Notes: generated by a model not told the origin, from the sequence alone. A stretch of 64,000 nucleotides of DNA from Hahella sp. HN01 (GCF_018986435.1 NZ_JAHMIN010000007.1:122439-186438); one strand, 5' to 3'; counted from the first letter of the stretch, positions 35,938-45,070 are shown. Made by a program: numbers and translations.

Positions 35938-36406
35938 GCTCCGTAGTTTTTCTGGTTATCTAGGGTGTTGCCGGTAGACGAGGCCGCCTCCATACGATTT
36001 AAGTGGGCCTTACCAAACCTGGAAGGCGTCCTTTGCTGGAAAGTCGAAGAGGGCGTGAGAGCCTTCCACGATACTCCAAACAAGACCTGGATGATCCCGC
36101 AAGGGGGCGTCCACGAACTGGCCGGAACGGCTAGTATAGACACTTACGCGGCGAATAATAACAACGACTGTGTAACAGGATGTATCCCGGCAAAAGCGGC
36201 GCCAGGATAATTAGGTGAGCGGCGTTCAGTTTTACTGTGACGCGCCAATGATTTGTACGACGGAAAAAGCGTCGATATGGCTGTTATCTTAGCAGGAATA
36301 TCTTCTTTATGTGTGTGGCTAATGTAAAAACATGTCAAAACCCGTCGCCGCCAGATTCGTCTGCTTCAGGCTGCAGGGGGGGACGAATCGCCGCGTCGTA
36401 GCGCTG
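35938..36406. other. Gene-poor stretch, possible decayed sequence
   Basis: Several overlapping frames of 60-80 codons on both strands, none with a ribosome binding site or recognisable family. The plus-strand frame 35965-36210 encodes a protein-like stretch (EGVLCWKVEEGVRAFHDTPN) and could be a gene remnant. I call nothing here. Confidence 0.35.
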
Positions 36407-36778
36407 TTAAAAATAGACGTCGTCAGGATTGAATCGGTAGTCGCCCATGTTTTGCTTACGCTCTTGGCGCAGCTTTCGTACTTGCGCCTGAGCTTGCAGG
36501 CCCCAGATGCTGACGGCGTTCTCAAGGAGATCAAAATTGATGTTCAGCAGTGACCCCGCTATTGCGTTCATCGCGGCGCGGGCTTGCATGAAGCTGTGAT
36601 AGGGGCCTTGCAGTTTCACCTTTACTGCGGGTTTGCTTTCCTGCCCCGCCAGTGCGATCAGGGTGTAAGTGGCGTCGCCTGTATCTTTGATAAATAACTC
36701 TACCCGTTGCCGGTCATTGCCCGAGAGGGCGCAGAATTTGGCGTCGTCAGCAAGAGGGGAACGGTAATCCAGACGCAT
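36407..36778 (-). CDS. Hypothetical protein downstream of panP
   Basis: A 123-residue protein, not recognised. I start at the ATG at 36778, preceded by GGGAG with seven bases of spacing, giving MRLDYRSPLADDAKFCAL. The middle is beta-rich (VELFIKDTGDATYTLIALAG) and is followed by helices with an ATG-rich, basic C-terminal part (QVRKLRQERKQNMGDYRF). It lies 117 bases downstream of panP on the same strand and may be co-transcribed. Confidence 0.6.
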   Translation of the reverse strand: MRLDYRSPLADDAKFCALSGNDRQRVELFIKDTGDATYTLIALAGQESKPAVKVKLQGPYHSFMQARAAMNAIAGSLLNINFDLLENAVSIWGLQAQAQVRKLRQERKQNMGDYRFNPDDVYF

Positions 36779-36895
36779 AAGCTTCTCCCATAGTGATACT
36801 GCCGGGAAGCCTTTAATGTGCACTGAATTATTGGTGGGCGCAATGATATTGATCGAATTTTGCGCTGTTTTACCGTTTTTCAGGAATGCGGCGTC

Positions 36896-38560
36896 TCAGG
36901 ACGCCGCTGCTTTGGCCGTTGGAATCGCGCAGAGATGTCGCAGTTCATCCATGCGATCAGTGAGAAGATCCTCTGCTGCGATAGCCCGTTGCTCCTCAAG
37001 AATGTCCTGCAGAATTTCCGCTGTCGTCAGCGGATTCGCCAGCACTACCCTGAAGACAACACAAGCCTGCCCATCATAAGCGGCGGGATTGAGCCGCGTA
37101 CGGGAAACGAATGCTTTGCCCCGCGCCCGCTGGGTTTTCTGAATGCCTTTGGTGATTCGGCTCAGGCAGTCGTTAATGGCCTGCTGGCGCTCTTCATCGG
37201 CCAACTCCAGGGCTTGTCTCACCCAGGCGGGACAATATCGATAGGTGAGAATGTTGAGTTCTGGTTCACTGATGAGCTCGAAGTCGTCGGCCTGATTGAT
37301 CATCGACGCGAAGGCTTTGGCTTTTTCGATGCCGAGGTCGATCAGAATCTCGTAACCCGTGCGGCCAATGATTTTCAAGCCGGACTGGATGAGCATGGCC
37401 ATGCCGGGCCGCGAACCTTCCAGTGTTTTACTGCCGAGGTCGCGAGACCCCTGACGAATGATGTACTGGGCGTGATGCTCAATGGCGTTGCTGGTGGATG
37501 GGTTCTTGAACACGACCAACCCAGCGCCCATTGGCACATAAAGCTGTTTATGGGCGTCCATAGTGACGGAGTCCGCCAGCTCGATGCCTTTCAGCAAGTG
37601 CCTGTAATTATTGGAGAATAAAGTGGGGCCGCCCCATGCTGCGTCAACATGGAAGTAGGTGTTGAACTCTTTGGCGATGGCGGCCATTTCCTCCAGCGGA
37701 TCAATGTTACCGGTTTCCGTTGTGCCGGCGATGCCTACCAGACTGATGATGCGCACTTTGGCGTCCCGCAGCTCTTCGCAGGTGGCGCGCAAGGCTTGCA
37801 GGTCGATTTTGTTATTGGGGCCGGTCGGGATGGCGATGATATTGTCGCTGCCCAGACCAAGCAGGTCGGCGGACTTACTGAGAGAATAGTGGCCCCGTTT
37901 GGAGACCAGCACCGCCGCGCCTTCATAACCGTAGTGCTTCAGGGCCTTGAACATGCCTTCGCGGCGTACGCCTTTGAAGACGGAGTCGGCAGGAAAGCAC
38001 AGGTTCCTCGCTACCCAGAGCGCCGTGATGTTGGCCACCGTACCGCCAGAGCACATACTGCCCAGCGCCGCGCTGCTATTATGCATCCACTCATGGTAAT
38101 AGGCGTCGTCTCTGTCATAGACAAGCCGATGCATCATCCCAATAACCTGACGCTCTAACGGCGTAAACGCCTTAGAGGTCTCCGTTTTCACCAGATTCTG
38201 GTTCAGCGCGATCATGATTTTCGACAGCGGCAGCATGAAATAAGGCAGCGCCGACGTCATATGACCGATAAAACTGGGGGAGGCTGTGTGCACGGACTGG
38301 GAAACGAGCTTATCCAGTAGGAACTGGGTTTGCTCGGAGACGAACACGGGCTCTTCCGGAATGCGGGACTCGGCGAAGTCTTTTTCCATTTCGCTGAGAT
38401 CTTTTTCCACCGCCACAATGTGATCCTGTAGGAATCCGGCCAGATTCTGTGAGATTTTCTGGTCGATTCGTCCCAGTGTGGAATTCGGCGCCTCGGGGAT
38501 GGTGAACACCCGATACATGGTTTCCAAACTGGCTTTGGCGATTTTTTTGGTCTTCGACAT
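36896..38560 (-). CDS. panP: PLP-dependent aspartate 1-decarboxylase PanP
   Basis: Group II PLP-dependent decarboxylase of the PanP type, which makes beta-alanine from L-aspartate for pantothenate and CoA in organisms lacking PanD. The 554-residue protein has SPSFIGHMTSALPYFMLPLS, the cofactor region CSGGTVANITALW, HVDAAWGGP and the Schiff-base Lys338 in MDAHKQLYVPMGAG. The PanP name rests on overall resemblance; a glutamate or other amino-acid decarboxylase cannot be excluded. coaD and coaBC, later steps toward CoA, are elsewhere in the window. Confidence 0.85.
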   Translation of the reverse strand: MSKTKKIAKASLETMYRVFTIPEAPNSTLGRIDQKISQNLAGFLQDHIVAVEKDLSEMEKDFAESRIPEEPVFVSEQTQFLLDKLVSQSVHTASPSFIGHMTSALPYFMLPLSKIMIALNQNLVKTETSKAFTPLERQVIGMMHRLVYDRDDAYYHEWMHNSSAALGSMCSGGTVANITALWVARNLCFPADSVFKGVRREGMFKALKHYGYEGAAVLVSKRGHYSLSKSADLLGLGSDNIIAIPTGPNNKIDLQALRATCEELRDAKVRIISLVGIAGTTETGNIDPLEEMAAIAKEFNTYFHVDAAWGGPTLFSNNYRHLLKGIELADSVTMDAHKQLYVPMGAGLVVFKNPSTSNAIEHHAQYIIRQGSRDLGSKTLEGSRPGMAMLIQSGLKIIGRTGYEILIDLGIEKAKAFASMINQADDFELISEPELNILTYRYCPAWVRQALELADEERQQAINDCLSRITKGIQKTQRARGKAFVSRTRLNPAAYDGQACVVFRVVLANPLTTAEILQDILEEQRAIAAEDLLTDRMDELRHLCAIPTAKAAAS

Positions 38561-38760
38561 AGGACCCCGCTACCGCTTAATGGCGCTTTCGGGACGCGCG
38601 GAGTCGCCCCCGCGTGTCCAGCAACAATATTCCTGGGCTCTGGTCTGGCCGCAGGGGGCGGACCGAGCCGACGCGCAAGTATAGAGGTTGTCAAATACAA
38701 GCGCCAGTCGCCCGATATTACACCAGTTAGCTGCTGTTTTGCATCAATCCGGCATCCAGT

Positions 38761-38783
38761 CGAGCCCACCGATATGGGGCTCG
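38761..38783 (-). repeat. Hairpin downstream of the DUF503 gene
   Basis: Perfect seven-base arms CGAGCCC and GGGCTCG with a nine-base loop lie seven bases past the DUF503 stop on the minus strand. No T-run follows, so it may protect the 3' end rather than terminate. Confidence 0.4.
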
Positions 38784-38789
38784 GTCGCC

Positions 38790-39071
38790 TTACAACGGCT
38801 CTTGTTCGAAAAGCGTAATGCGCGCGTCCAAACTTCGCGCCAGTGTTTGCTCAAGTTGCGACAGGTGTCTGTCCGCTGTCGCCCGGTTAGGCGCCAGCAG
38901 AATTAACGTCCACTCGCCAGTTTGCAAGGCGTCTGTCTGTCCGGACTCGATAATCGCCAAGTGCGGTTGTCGCCCCAGTTTCTCGCGAACGCCGCTGGTG
39001 CGCTGGCGTTTTTCTTTTAGCGACGCGCACCCTTGTAGCTGAAACTCTAACCTGATGACGAAACCGTGCAT
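38790..39071 (-). CDS. DUF503 (YlxP-like) family protein
   Basis: A 93-residue protein matching DUF503: it starts MHGFVIRLEFQLQGCASLKEKR, the family opening with the conserved SLKEKR, and ends with a ferredoxin-like fold pattern. The family is small and of unknown function, often near ribosome and translation genes in other bacteria. Here it follows the DsbA-like gene by 29 bases, so they are probably co-transcribed. Confidence 0.85.
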   Translation of the reverse strand: MHGFVIRLEFQLQGCASLKEKRQRTSGVREKLGRQPHLAIIESGQTDALQTGEWTLILLAPNRATADRHLSQLEQTLARSLDARITLFEQEPL

Positions 39072-39100
39072 GACGCGACCCGTATAATCTTGTTATTGCC

Positions 39101-40162
39101 TCAGCCTGCGCGGGAGCGGGCCACGGCTGCATTGACGGCTTCTTCCAACGCGGCTTCCAGGTTATCTCCATGGAATGGGAGGCCATTGATGAAGATTGCA
39201 GGCGTGCCGCGCAATCCCAGCGCCATCGCCTGATTTTGTTCTTTTTCCACGAACTGCACGGCTTCTGGGCTGGAGGCGCACTCTTCGATTTTAGCTCCGT
39301 CAAGACCAAGATTTTCTGCGACGCCAGCCACGGAGGCCTCGTTTAGTTTACCTTCATAGTCAAAGAAGGCGTCATGGAACTCCCAGTATTTGTCCTGCTT
39401 GCCGGCGCAGTAGGCGACCTGAGCCAGATACACGGACGTTTTTCCGGTCACCGGAAAGTCCACCATGGTCCAGCGTACGCGATCGCTTTGTTTCTCAAGT
39501 ATTTTGCGTAAGGTATGCGAGGCGTGCTTGCAATGAGGACAACGAAAATCCGCAAACTCAACAATACTGACGGGAGCCTGGGCGGCGCCACGGACGGGGT
39601 AGCCTTCCAGTTGCAGGTCTGCGACGGGAGCATTGGGCTCAACCAAGTGCAAACTGAGCTGTCCCTGCTTCTTCAGACTTGCGATGAGGTCGTGTTCTGC
39701 ACGTTGTAGGCGGTCTTTCTGCAGGGCGTCCTTGATCGCGTCTTTGATTTCGTAGAAAGGGCGCTGAATTTGCTGTTTGTTGGCTTCAAAAAACTGTGAG
39801 ACTTCTTCGTCAGTGACAGGTTTGATTTCAATCAACTCATTACGAATCTGCTCTTTGGAAACATTCCGCGCCTTCGCCAGGTTTTGAAAATGCGCCTGAA
39901 GCGCAGCGTTTTCCAGAATTTGTGACTTACGTTCAAAAACCTGCTGCTCAAGCTCGAATAACGCGGCGGCCTCGGCATACGGCAGTTGCTCAGGCGTATA
40001 TTCCTCGCCCTGTAGTGTGAACAACGAATCGCCTGCCGTTGGGGCTGACAGGGCGCCTTGAGAGAAACGGGCCGAGTGCAGTAGCGTGGCGATCAAGAGA
40101 CCAAGCGCAAACATAATTACGCCGATATAAAGAGCGGGAACCGGTTTTTTCTGAGTAGCCAT
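39101..40162 (-). CDS. Membrane-anchored DsbA-like thioredoxin-fold protein
   Basis: A 353-residue protein with one N-terminal membrane segment (about 9-27), a helical middle region (about 55-165) reminiscent of a SurA-type chaperone arm, and a C-terminal DsbA-like domain with the redox motif CPHC (Cys208, Cys211) in VEFADFRCPHCKHAS and the cis-Pro loop RGTPAIFING. It probably acts in the periplasm as a thiol-disulfide oxidoreductase or disulfide isomerase. A second DsbA is encoded at 59240. Confidence 0.87.
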   Translation of the reverse strand: MATQKKPVPALYIGVIMFALGLLIATLLHSARFSQGALSAPTAGDSLFTLQGEEYTPEQLPYAEAAALFELEQQVFERKSQILENAALQAHFQNLAKARNVSKEQIRNELIEIKPVTDEEVSQFFEANKQQIQRPFYEIKDAIKDALQKDRLQRAEHDLIASLKKQGQLSLHLVEPNAPVADLQLEGYPVRGAAQAPVSIVEFADFRCPHCKHASHTLRKILEKQSDRVRWTMVDFPVTGKTSVYLAQVAYCAGKQDKYWEFHDAFFDYEGKLNEASVAGVAENLGLDGAKIEECASSPEAVQFVEKEQNQAMALGLRGTPAIFINGLPFHGDNLEAALEEAVNAAVARSRAG

Positions 40163-40269
40163 GAGCGTTTTTGGTGGGGTCTAGTCTAATTGGTTGATAT
40201 TAATATGCCATCGATTGCGATAAATAATTGTTGATCCGCGTCAGGACCTTACTTGAGAGCCATGGCATT

Positions 40270-40285
40270 CTGACAGACCTGTCAG
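40270..40285. promoter_or_regulatory. Palindrome CTGACAG-AC-CTGTCAG upstream of the DsbA-like gene
   Basis: A perfect seven-base inverted repeat with two-base centre lies about 108 bases upstream of the DsbA-like gene start and 90 bases past the TetR stop. It fits the CT-N12-AG pattern of LasR-type lux boxes, but it could also be the operator of the adjacent TetR protein. Confidence 0.45.
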
Positions 40286-40374
40286 GCCTGCGCCAGTAGC
40301 GTTCCGGCTTGTTTTAGGCGATCATTGCGCCCCTCTAAGGGCATTGTTTAAAACATGACGGAGAGTTTTTGTTA

Positions 40375-41028
40375 TCAGCGCTTTGGAATAGGCCCGACTG
40401 CATTAATGCAGAATTCTGCAATATCCATGACGATCGGGTGGTCTGCGGTGATGGGCGGTTGCATGTCGCTGCTTAGGCCGGGGACGTAGGACTTGATCTG
40501 TTCGGCGAGGGGGCCGATCAGGGATTCCGCCAAAGCGCCAACCAGCGCTGCGCCGCTGACCTCCGGGTTCTGTGGACGTAGCGCCGCTGACTTGACGCCT
40601 TCCGCTATGGTTTGGCTGAAGAGTTCTGCGTAAGCCTGGCGGTAGTTCAGACGTTCTTGGTCCAGCACCGGGTCCACTGGCTCTGCTATGAGCGCATAAG
40701 CCAGGCGTCTGCCGCGCAAGGCCCGGCGCGCGAAGGTGGCGATTGCAAGACGCAGACGGACCTCAATGCCGCCCGGCGCGTTGAGAGAGGCGGCGACCTG
40801 ATCCACTTCGCGTTGGGTGACATGGCGAAAGACTTCGGCGCAGAGCGTGGATTTGTCCGGAAAGTAGCGATACACAGTTCCTGTGGCGACGCCGGCGCGA
40901 GCGGCGATAGCCGCTACAGAGGCTCCTTTGAAGCCGGCTTCGGAAATGAGTTCCTCCGCGGCTTTGAACAGGCGCAATTTGATGGTTTCTTTGCGCGCCC
41001 GCACTTTCTCTGTTTCTCGGTAAGCCAT
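40375..41028 (-). CDS. TetR-family transcriptional regulator
   Basis: A 217-residue TetR-type repressor. The N-terminal helix-turn-helix reads ASVAAIAARAGVATGTVYRYF followed by PDKSTLCAEVF; the C-terminal part is the helical ligand-binding and dimerisation domain. A start at the ATG 41028 gives MAYRETEKVRARKETI. Targets are not evident; the gene upstream of it on the other strand is the PilZ-GGDEF-EAL protein, and the DsbA-like gene lies downstream. Confidence 0.9.
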   Translation of the reverse strand: MAYRETEKVRARKETIKLRLFKAAEELISEAGFKGASVAAIAARAGVATGTVYRYFPDKSTLCAEVFRHVTQREVDQVAASLNAPGGIEVRLRLAIATFARRALRGRRLAYALIAEPVDPVLDQERLNYRQAYAELFSQTIAEGVKSAALRPQNPEVSGAALVGALAESLIGPLAEQIKSYVPGLSSDMQPPITADHPIVMDIAEFCINAVGPIPKR

Positions 41029-41146
41029 GGGGCGATTGACGCGGTCTGTTGCAGTAAGGGAAAAGTAAGTGCGTGAAAGTATTACGAAGTTTCAATAAAT
41101 ATAAAAGAGGTTTCCTTCCCTGATGAGTTGTTCCCCGCAGTAAGCC

Positions 41147-41201
41147 GCGACGGATTTTCCCATGCGGCGTCAGATTGACGCTCCATCGGAAAATCCGTCG
41201 C
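41147..41201. repeat. Long near-perfect inverted repeat
   Basis: Outer arms of 14 bases, GCGACGGATTTTCC (41147-41160) and GGAAAATCCGTCGC (41188-41201), are perfectly complementary. Inside lie ATG/CAT and the six-base pair GCGTCA/TGACGC around a GAT loop, broken only by a C-C and a two-base mismatch. The whole 55 bases fold into one rod. No T-run follows on either side, so it is not a simple terminator. Its position is between the divergent TetR and PilZ-GGDEF-EAL genes. REP-type repeat or dual regulatory site are the main options. Confidence 0.75.
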
Positions 41202-41306
41202 CCAGGAATGTCCGGTGATAATCGACTTCTGTAAATTCGGCGGCCCAAGGGGCTGGCGGTTGCTGAATCGTGGGCGATGACTAAACTGATTTAAGGGAAC
41301 CTTCAT

Positions 41307-41327
41307 ATGACGCCCGTATTGTTTTGA
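41307..41327 (+). CDS. Six-codon leader ORF overlapping the next start
   Basis: AAGGGAA is followed six bases later by ATG ACG CCC GTA TTG TTT TGA. The stop overlaps the ATG of the large PilZ-GGDEF-EAL gene by one base (TGATG). The large gene has no other good ribosome binding site, so it may be translated by coupling to this mini-cistron. Confidence 0.35.
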   Translation: MTPVLF

Positions 41328-44300
41328 TGCAAAACAACAAACGCCAACACCCCCGTTATTCGCTGCAACATGAGGCGCTTATCGTGGCCAAAGGGTTCAC
41401 CCCTGCTTCCTGCGGGGTGGCCAACATTTGTGCTGGCGGTATGTTGTTGTCCGATATTGATTCGGAGAAGCTGGCCCATCATTTGAGGGAAAAGCCCGAC
41501 TGCCGGGTGGAAGTACATATTTTCTGCCAATACAATGGTAGTGAGCATCATCTCCGGTTGCTGGCCGACACCCGCAGGGTGGAGGGGCGTAAAGTGGGGA
41601 TTGAGTTTCTGCAGTCCCAGCCGCAGCTGGTGGAAATGATGCTCAAGATCCGGCAAAGCGCGCCCAACATGCCTTCCTATACTACCCGCAGCAAACGACA
41701 GAAGCTGAAGGAATGGTTTGAGAATGCGGCGGAACGCCTCATCGGCAACATGCTGGAAACATTCTTCACCAATATCGAAACTGAGTTGAATACCCGCATC
41801 GCCTCCAGCGCGGTGTTGCGTGACATCAATGCGTTTCGGGACGCGAAAGTCCTGTTTACTCAGGGACGCAAAAAATTCAAAAAAGATTTCATCGAGCACT
41901 GGCATCAGGAACTGGATTTACTCTTCGGCGCTCGTCCCATGGGCGAGTGGACATCCAGCGAGCTGGAGTTAGTGGATAAGACGCAGTTCGAGGACTGGTT
42001 GGAAGTGCAAATGGTGGCGACCGCAGTAGCGAACCGACAGCGCACCCGTCTGTTCATGCTGAACCAGATGCTCAGTCAGGTATCCGGTAAGGATATTGAT
42101 GACCGCTGGAACCCGATTGGACCGGCGGTGCTTTGTCAGTGCCTGCATTACGCAGTGAACTCTCTGCAGACGCCGGATCCAGCGAAGCCGGTGCTTTATC
42201 TGGCGTTTGAACGTTTGCTTTCGCGAGAGTTGGGAGATTCTTCCGACGAATTTATTGATATGTTCAAGTCGCATGGTCTTAAAGCCGTGCCCTTGGATCA
42301 GATGCGTACGAACTGGTCGGAAGGCCGCGCCAAACAGCGCTCGCCGGAACCAAAAGTCATCGAAGGCGCCGCTTCGGATCTGGATAGTTTGGATTTCTCT
42401 CAGGACGCCCCTGTCGCTTCAGCGCCTTTGCATCCCAGAATGCGCGCGCCTCGCGGCAGCATCCTCAGTCTGGTCAGGATGCAGCGCGGAGGGTATACGC
42501 CTTCACGAGGCGTGTCAGAGCCCGGCGCGGACTACGAGTATGGCGCAACCCAGCTTCTGCAGGATTTACAGCAAAATCAGCGCGAACTCTTAGGTTCTCT
42601 GGCGCAGCAGGATGGAACCATTCGGGAAGTAGTCGAGATTATGGCGGAAGGCGGGCGTGTGCATATGCCTTCCGATTCGCAGGAAGTCTGGGATCGCGTT
42701 GATCTGGTTGACCGTATTTTCGCGCCCCTTTCCTCGCGTAATATGCCGACAGAATTGAAAGGGCTGATCAACCAGCTGCGTATGCCGTTGCTGTTTTTGC
42801 TGCTGAAAGACAGCTCTTTCCTGGATGACAGCCGCCATCCCGCCCGCAGCGTGCTCAACCATTTTATGGCTCTGGCTTCCGCAGACCGGGTATCCAGCAA
42901 GAGCCTGGAAAAAGTGCTCAATGAAGTCATTGATGAGCTTTCCGCTGGCCGGTTGGATGCGGCGTTGCTGGAGTCGGTCTCCACCCGGCTGGAGCAACTG
43001 GTGGAGCGGCAGGAGCGCGCCTTCGTTCGCAACGCGGAACGCATCGCCAAGACCTGTGAGGGCCGCGACCGCCTGAAGCGGGCGCGCAAGGCAGTTTCGC
43101 GACGTATCAGCACGCTTTTGGCGGGCGCCCAGGTGGCGGACGTTGTACTGGAGTTGCTGGCGGCGGGATGGGAAAACTTTATGGTGCTGGCGCTGCTGAA
43201 AGAAGGCGGCGATAGCGACAGCGTAGCGGACTACTTCGCCGTTATTGAGCAGTTGCACGACTGGCTTGGTAAAGATAACGACAGCGAGGACCTGGCGTTT
43301 GAGCGCGAGCTTGAAGGTCCCGCTATGCTGGATTTGATTGAAAAAGAACTGGCCAGCAGCCCGGACCCCCAGAAGGCCTCCGCCGTTTGCAAAAAGTTAC
43401 GCGCCATATTTGCAGATGATTTGGCGGTTACTTACACTTTGGTCGCCGCTTACCCCACTACCGATGAAGCCGATGAAATCGGCGCTGAGAGCGATTCTGA
43501 GCTGGCGGAGCGCTGGCAGGAAAGAGCGCACCAGTTGCAGGTGGGGGATTGGGTGGAAATGTGCGAGGCGGATACTTCTCAACGCATGCGTCTGGTGTGG
43601 GTTGGTGAGGATGCTTATAAATTTGTCTTTCTAACCCCCCAGGGTTTACATGAGGTGCACTTGGACTATAGCGATTTGGTGACAAAGATGGATCGGGGGC
43701 AGCTTGCGCGTGTGCAAGAGGGAGAAGTACCTTTTGTCGACCAAAGCCTTTACTCAATCGTCCAGGACCTCTACCACAAGATGGCCATTCAGGCCGTTCA
43801 CGACCCGCTTACCGGGTGCATGCACCGGCACGAATTCGAAAAGCAACTGCAGTATCTCTCCACCTGGGTGAAAAACAACGACGAAACTGCGGCGCTGATC
43901 GTTTTTGATATTGATCAGTTTGGCGCAATCAACAGCAACTACGGCAACGCCATTGGCGACCGGCTACTGCGCGACTTCAGCCTGCTGGTTGATAGCTGGC
44001 TGGATGAGTTGCGTATTGAACTTAAGTTGGGACGTATCGGCGGCAATGAGTTCGCCCTTTTGGTTTCTCCTGCAAGCCAGGATGTCGCGTTGGACGCGGC
44101 GGAGCGAGTCTGCAAGCAGTTTTCCAAACATCGCTTTGAAGCCGGGGAAGGGCACTTCTCCGCAGCGCTCAGTGTCGGCGTCGTCATGATTAATGGCTCC
44201 AGTACTGACGCCAGCGCCTTATTGAATCACGCCAGTCTGGCGTGCCGCTCCGCCAAGCGCGCGGGCGGCAGCCGGGTAAAACTGTTCCTGGAAGAAGACC

Positions 44301-45070
44301 GCGATCAGGTATTCCAGCAGGAAGTCCTGCATTGGGTTTCCCGGATAGATCAGGCGATAGACGATTGCGATCTGTGGTTACGCGCTCAGCGTATTCAGTC
44401 GATGGATAAATCCAGCGATGAGCATTTCTATGAAATTTTGCTGGGTCTGAACGACCAGAACGGCAAACCGATTTCTCCTGCCGCCTTTATTGAGGCTGGA
44501 GAGCGTTATAAGCGCTCCATATACATTGATCGCTGGGTGGTGGATAACGTGCTTGCCTGGATGCGCGCCAATCCCGCCAAGCTGGAAAACATGGGCGGTT
44601 TCACCATCAACCTGTCAGGACATTCGCTCAGTGACGACGGCTTCTTGGAGTTTCTTGAAGGCCACTTCCGTAAAGGCGGTTTTCCTGCGCAGAAAGTGTG
44701 TTTCGAAATCACTGAAACCGCTGCGGTCGCCAGTCTGCACTACACCGCTGACTTTATCCGTGAGCTGAAACGCACTGGCTGCCGCTTCGCGTTGGATGAT
44801 TTCGGTACGGGCTTCTCTTCCTACGCCTATTTGCAAAGTCTGCCCGTAGACTTTCTTAAGATTGACGGTGTGTTTGTCCGCGATATACACGAGAACATGA
44901 CCAATTACGCTATGGTGCGCTCCATTAATGAGCTGGGACGCTTTATGGGCATGGCGACGATCGCCGAGTGCGTGGAGAGCGTGGAAGTGCTCGAAGCCTT
45001 GAGTGAAATCGGCGTGGACTGGGTGCAAGGGTATATCGTTGGTAAACCGGTTCCATTGCTGGATCTTTAA
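41327..45070 (+). CDS. PilZ-DUF1631-GGDEF-EAL protein
   Basis: A 1247-residue c-di-GMP signalling protein. In order: PilZ-like N-terminal domain (about 5-105, KRQHPRYSLQHEALI, then RVEGRKVGIEFL), a large DUF1631 region (about 125-790), GGDEF domain (about 825-990) and EAL domain (about 1000-1245). The GGDEF signature reads GGNEF, so cyclase activity is doubtful. The EAL motif reads EIL but the other catalytic residues (NLS, EITE, DDFGTGFSS, KID, AECVE) are kept. No membrane segment is seen. It probably binds c-di-GMP and may degrade it. The start is the ATG at 41327, overlapping the six-codon leader. Confidence 0.9.
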   Translation: MQNNKRQHPRYSLQHEALIVAKGFTPASCGVANICAGGMLLSDIDSEKLAHHLREKPDCRVEVHIFCQYNGSEHHLRLLADTRRVEGRKVGIEFLQSQPQLVEMMLKIRQSAPNMPSYTTRSKRQKLKEWFENAAERLIGNMLETFFTNIETELNTRIASSAVLRDINAFRDAKVLFTQGRKKFKKDFIEHWHQELDLLFGARPMGEWTSSELELVDKTQFEDWLEVQMVATAVANRQRTRLFMLNQMLSQVSGKDIDDRWNPIGPAVLCQCLHYAVNSLQTPDPAKPVLYLAFERLLSRELGDSSDEFIDMFKSHGLKAVPLDQMRTNWSEGRAKQRSPEPKVIEGAASDLDSLDFSQDAPVASAPLHPRMRAPRGSILSLVRMQRGGYTPSRGVSEPGADYEYGATQLLQDLQQNQRELLGSLAQQDGTIREVVEIMAEGGRVHMPSDSQEVWDRVDLVDRIFAPLSSRNMPTELKGLINQLRMPLLFLLLKDSSFLDDSRHPARSVLNHFMALASADRVSSKSLEKVLNEVIDELSAGRLDAALLESVSTRLEQLVERQERAFVRNAERIAKTCEGRDRLKRARKAVSRRISTLLAGAQVADVVLELLAAGWENFMVLALLKEGGDSDSVADYFAVIEQLHDWLGKDNDSEDLAFERELEGPAMLDLIEKELASSPDPQKASAVCKKLRAIFADDLAVTYTLVAAYPTTDEADEIGAESDSELAERWQERAHQLQVGDWVEMCEADTSQRMRLVWVGEDAYKFVFLTPQGLHEVHLDYSDLVTKMDRGQLARVQEGEVPFVDQSLYSIVQDLYHKMAIQAVHDPLTGCMHRHEFEKQLQYLSTWVKNNDETAALIVFDIDQFGAINSNYGNAIGDRLLRDFSLLVDSWLDELRIELKLGRIGGNEFALLVSPASQDVALDAAERVCKQFSKHRFEAGEGHFSAALSVGVVMINGSSTDASALLNHASLACRSAKRAGGSRVKLFLEEDRDQVFQQEVLHWVSRIDQAIDDCDLWLRAQRIQSMDKSSDEHFYEILLGLNDQNGKPISPAAFIEAGERYKRSIYIDRWVVDNVLAWMRANPAKLENMGGFTINLSGHSLSDDGFLEFLEGHFRKGGFPAQKVCFEITETAAVASLHYTADFIRELKRTGCRFALDDFGTGFSSYAYLQSLPVDFLKIDGVFVRDIHENMTNYAMVRSINELGRFMGMATIAECVESVEVLEALSEIGVDWVQGYIVGKPVPLLDL

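Noticed and set aside
35965..36210. 81-codon plus-strand frame in the gene-poor region
   Set aside because: It needs a GTG or TTG start without a ribosome binding site and matches nothing known; kept only as a possible remnant.
41074..41094. TGAAA-N11-TTTCA repeat upstream of the TetR gene as its operator
   Set aside because: Five-base arms are too short to stand out in AT-rich DNA.
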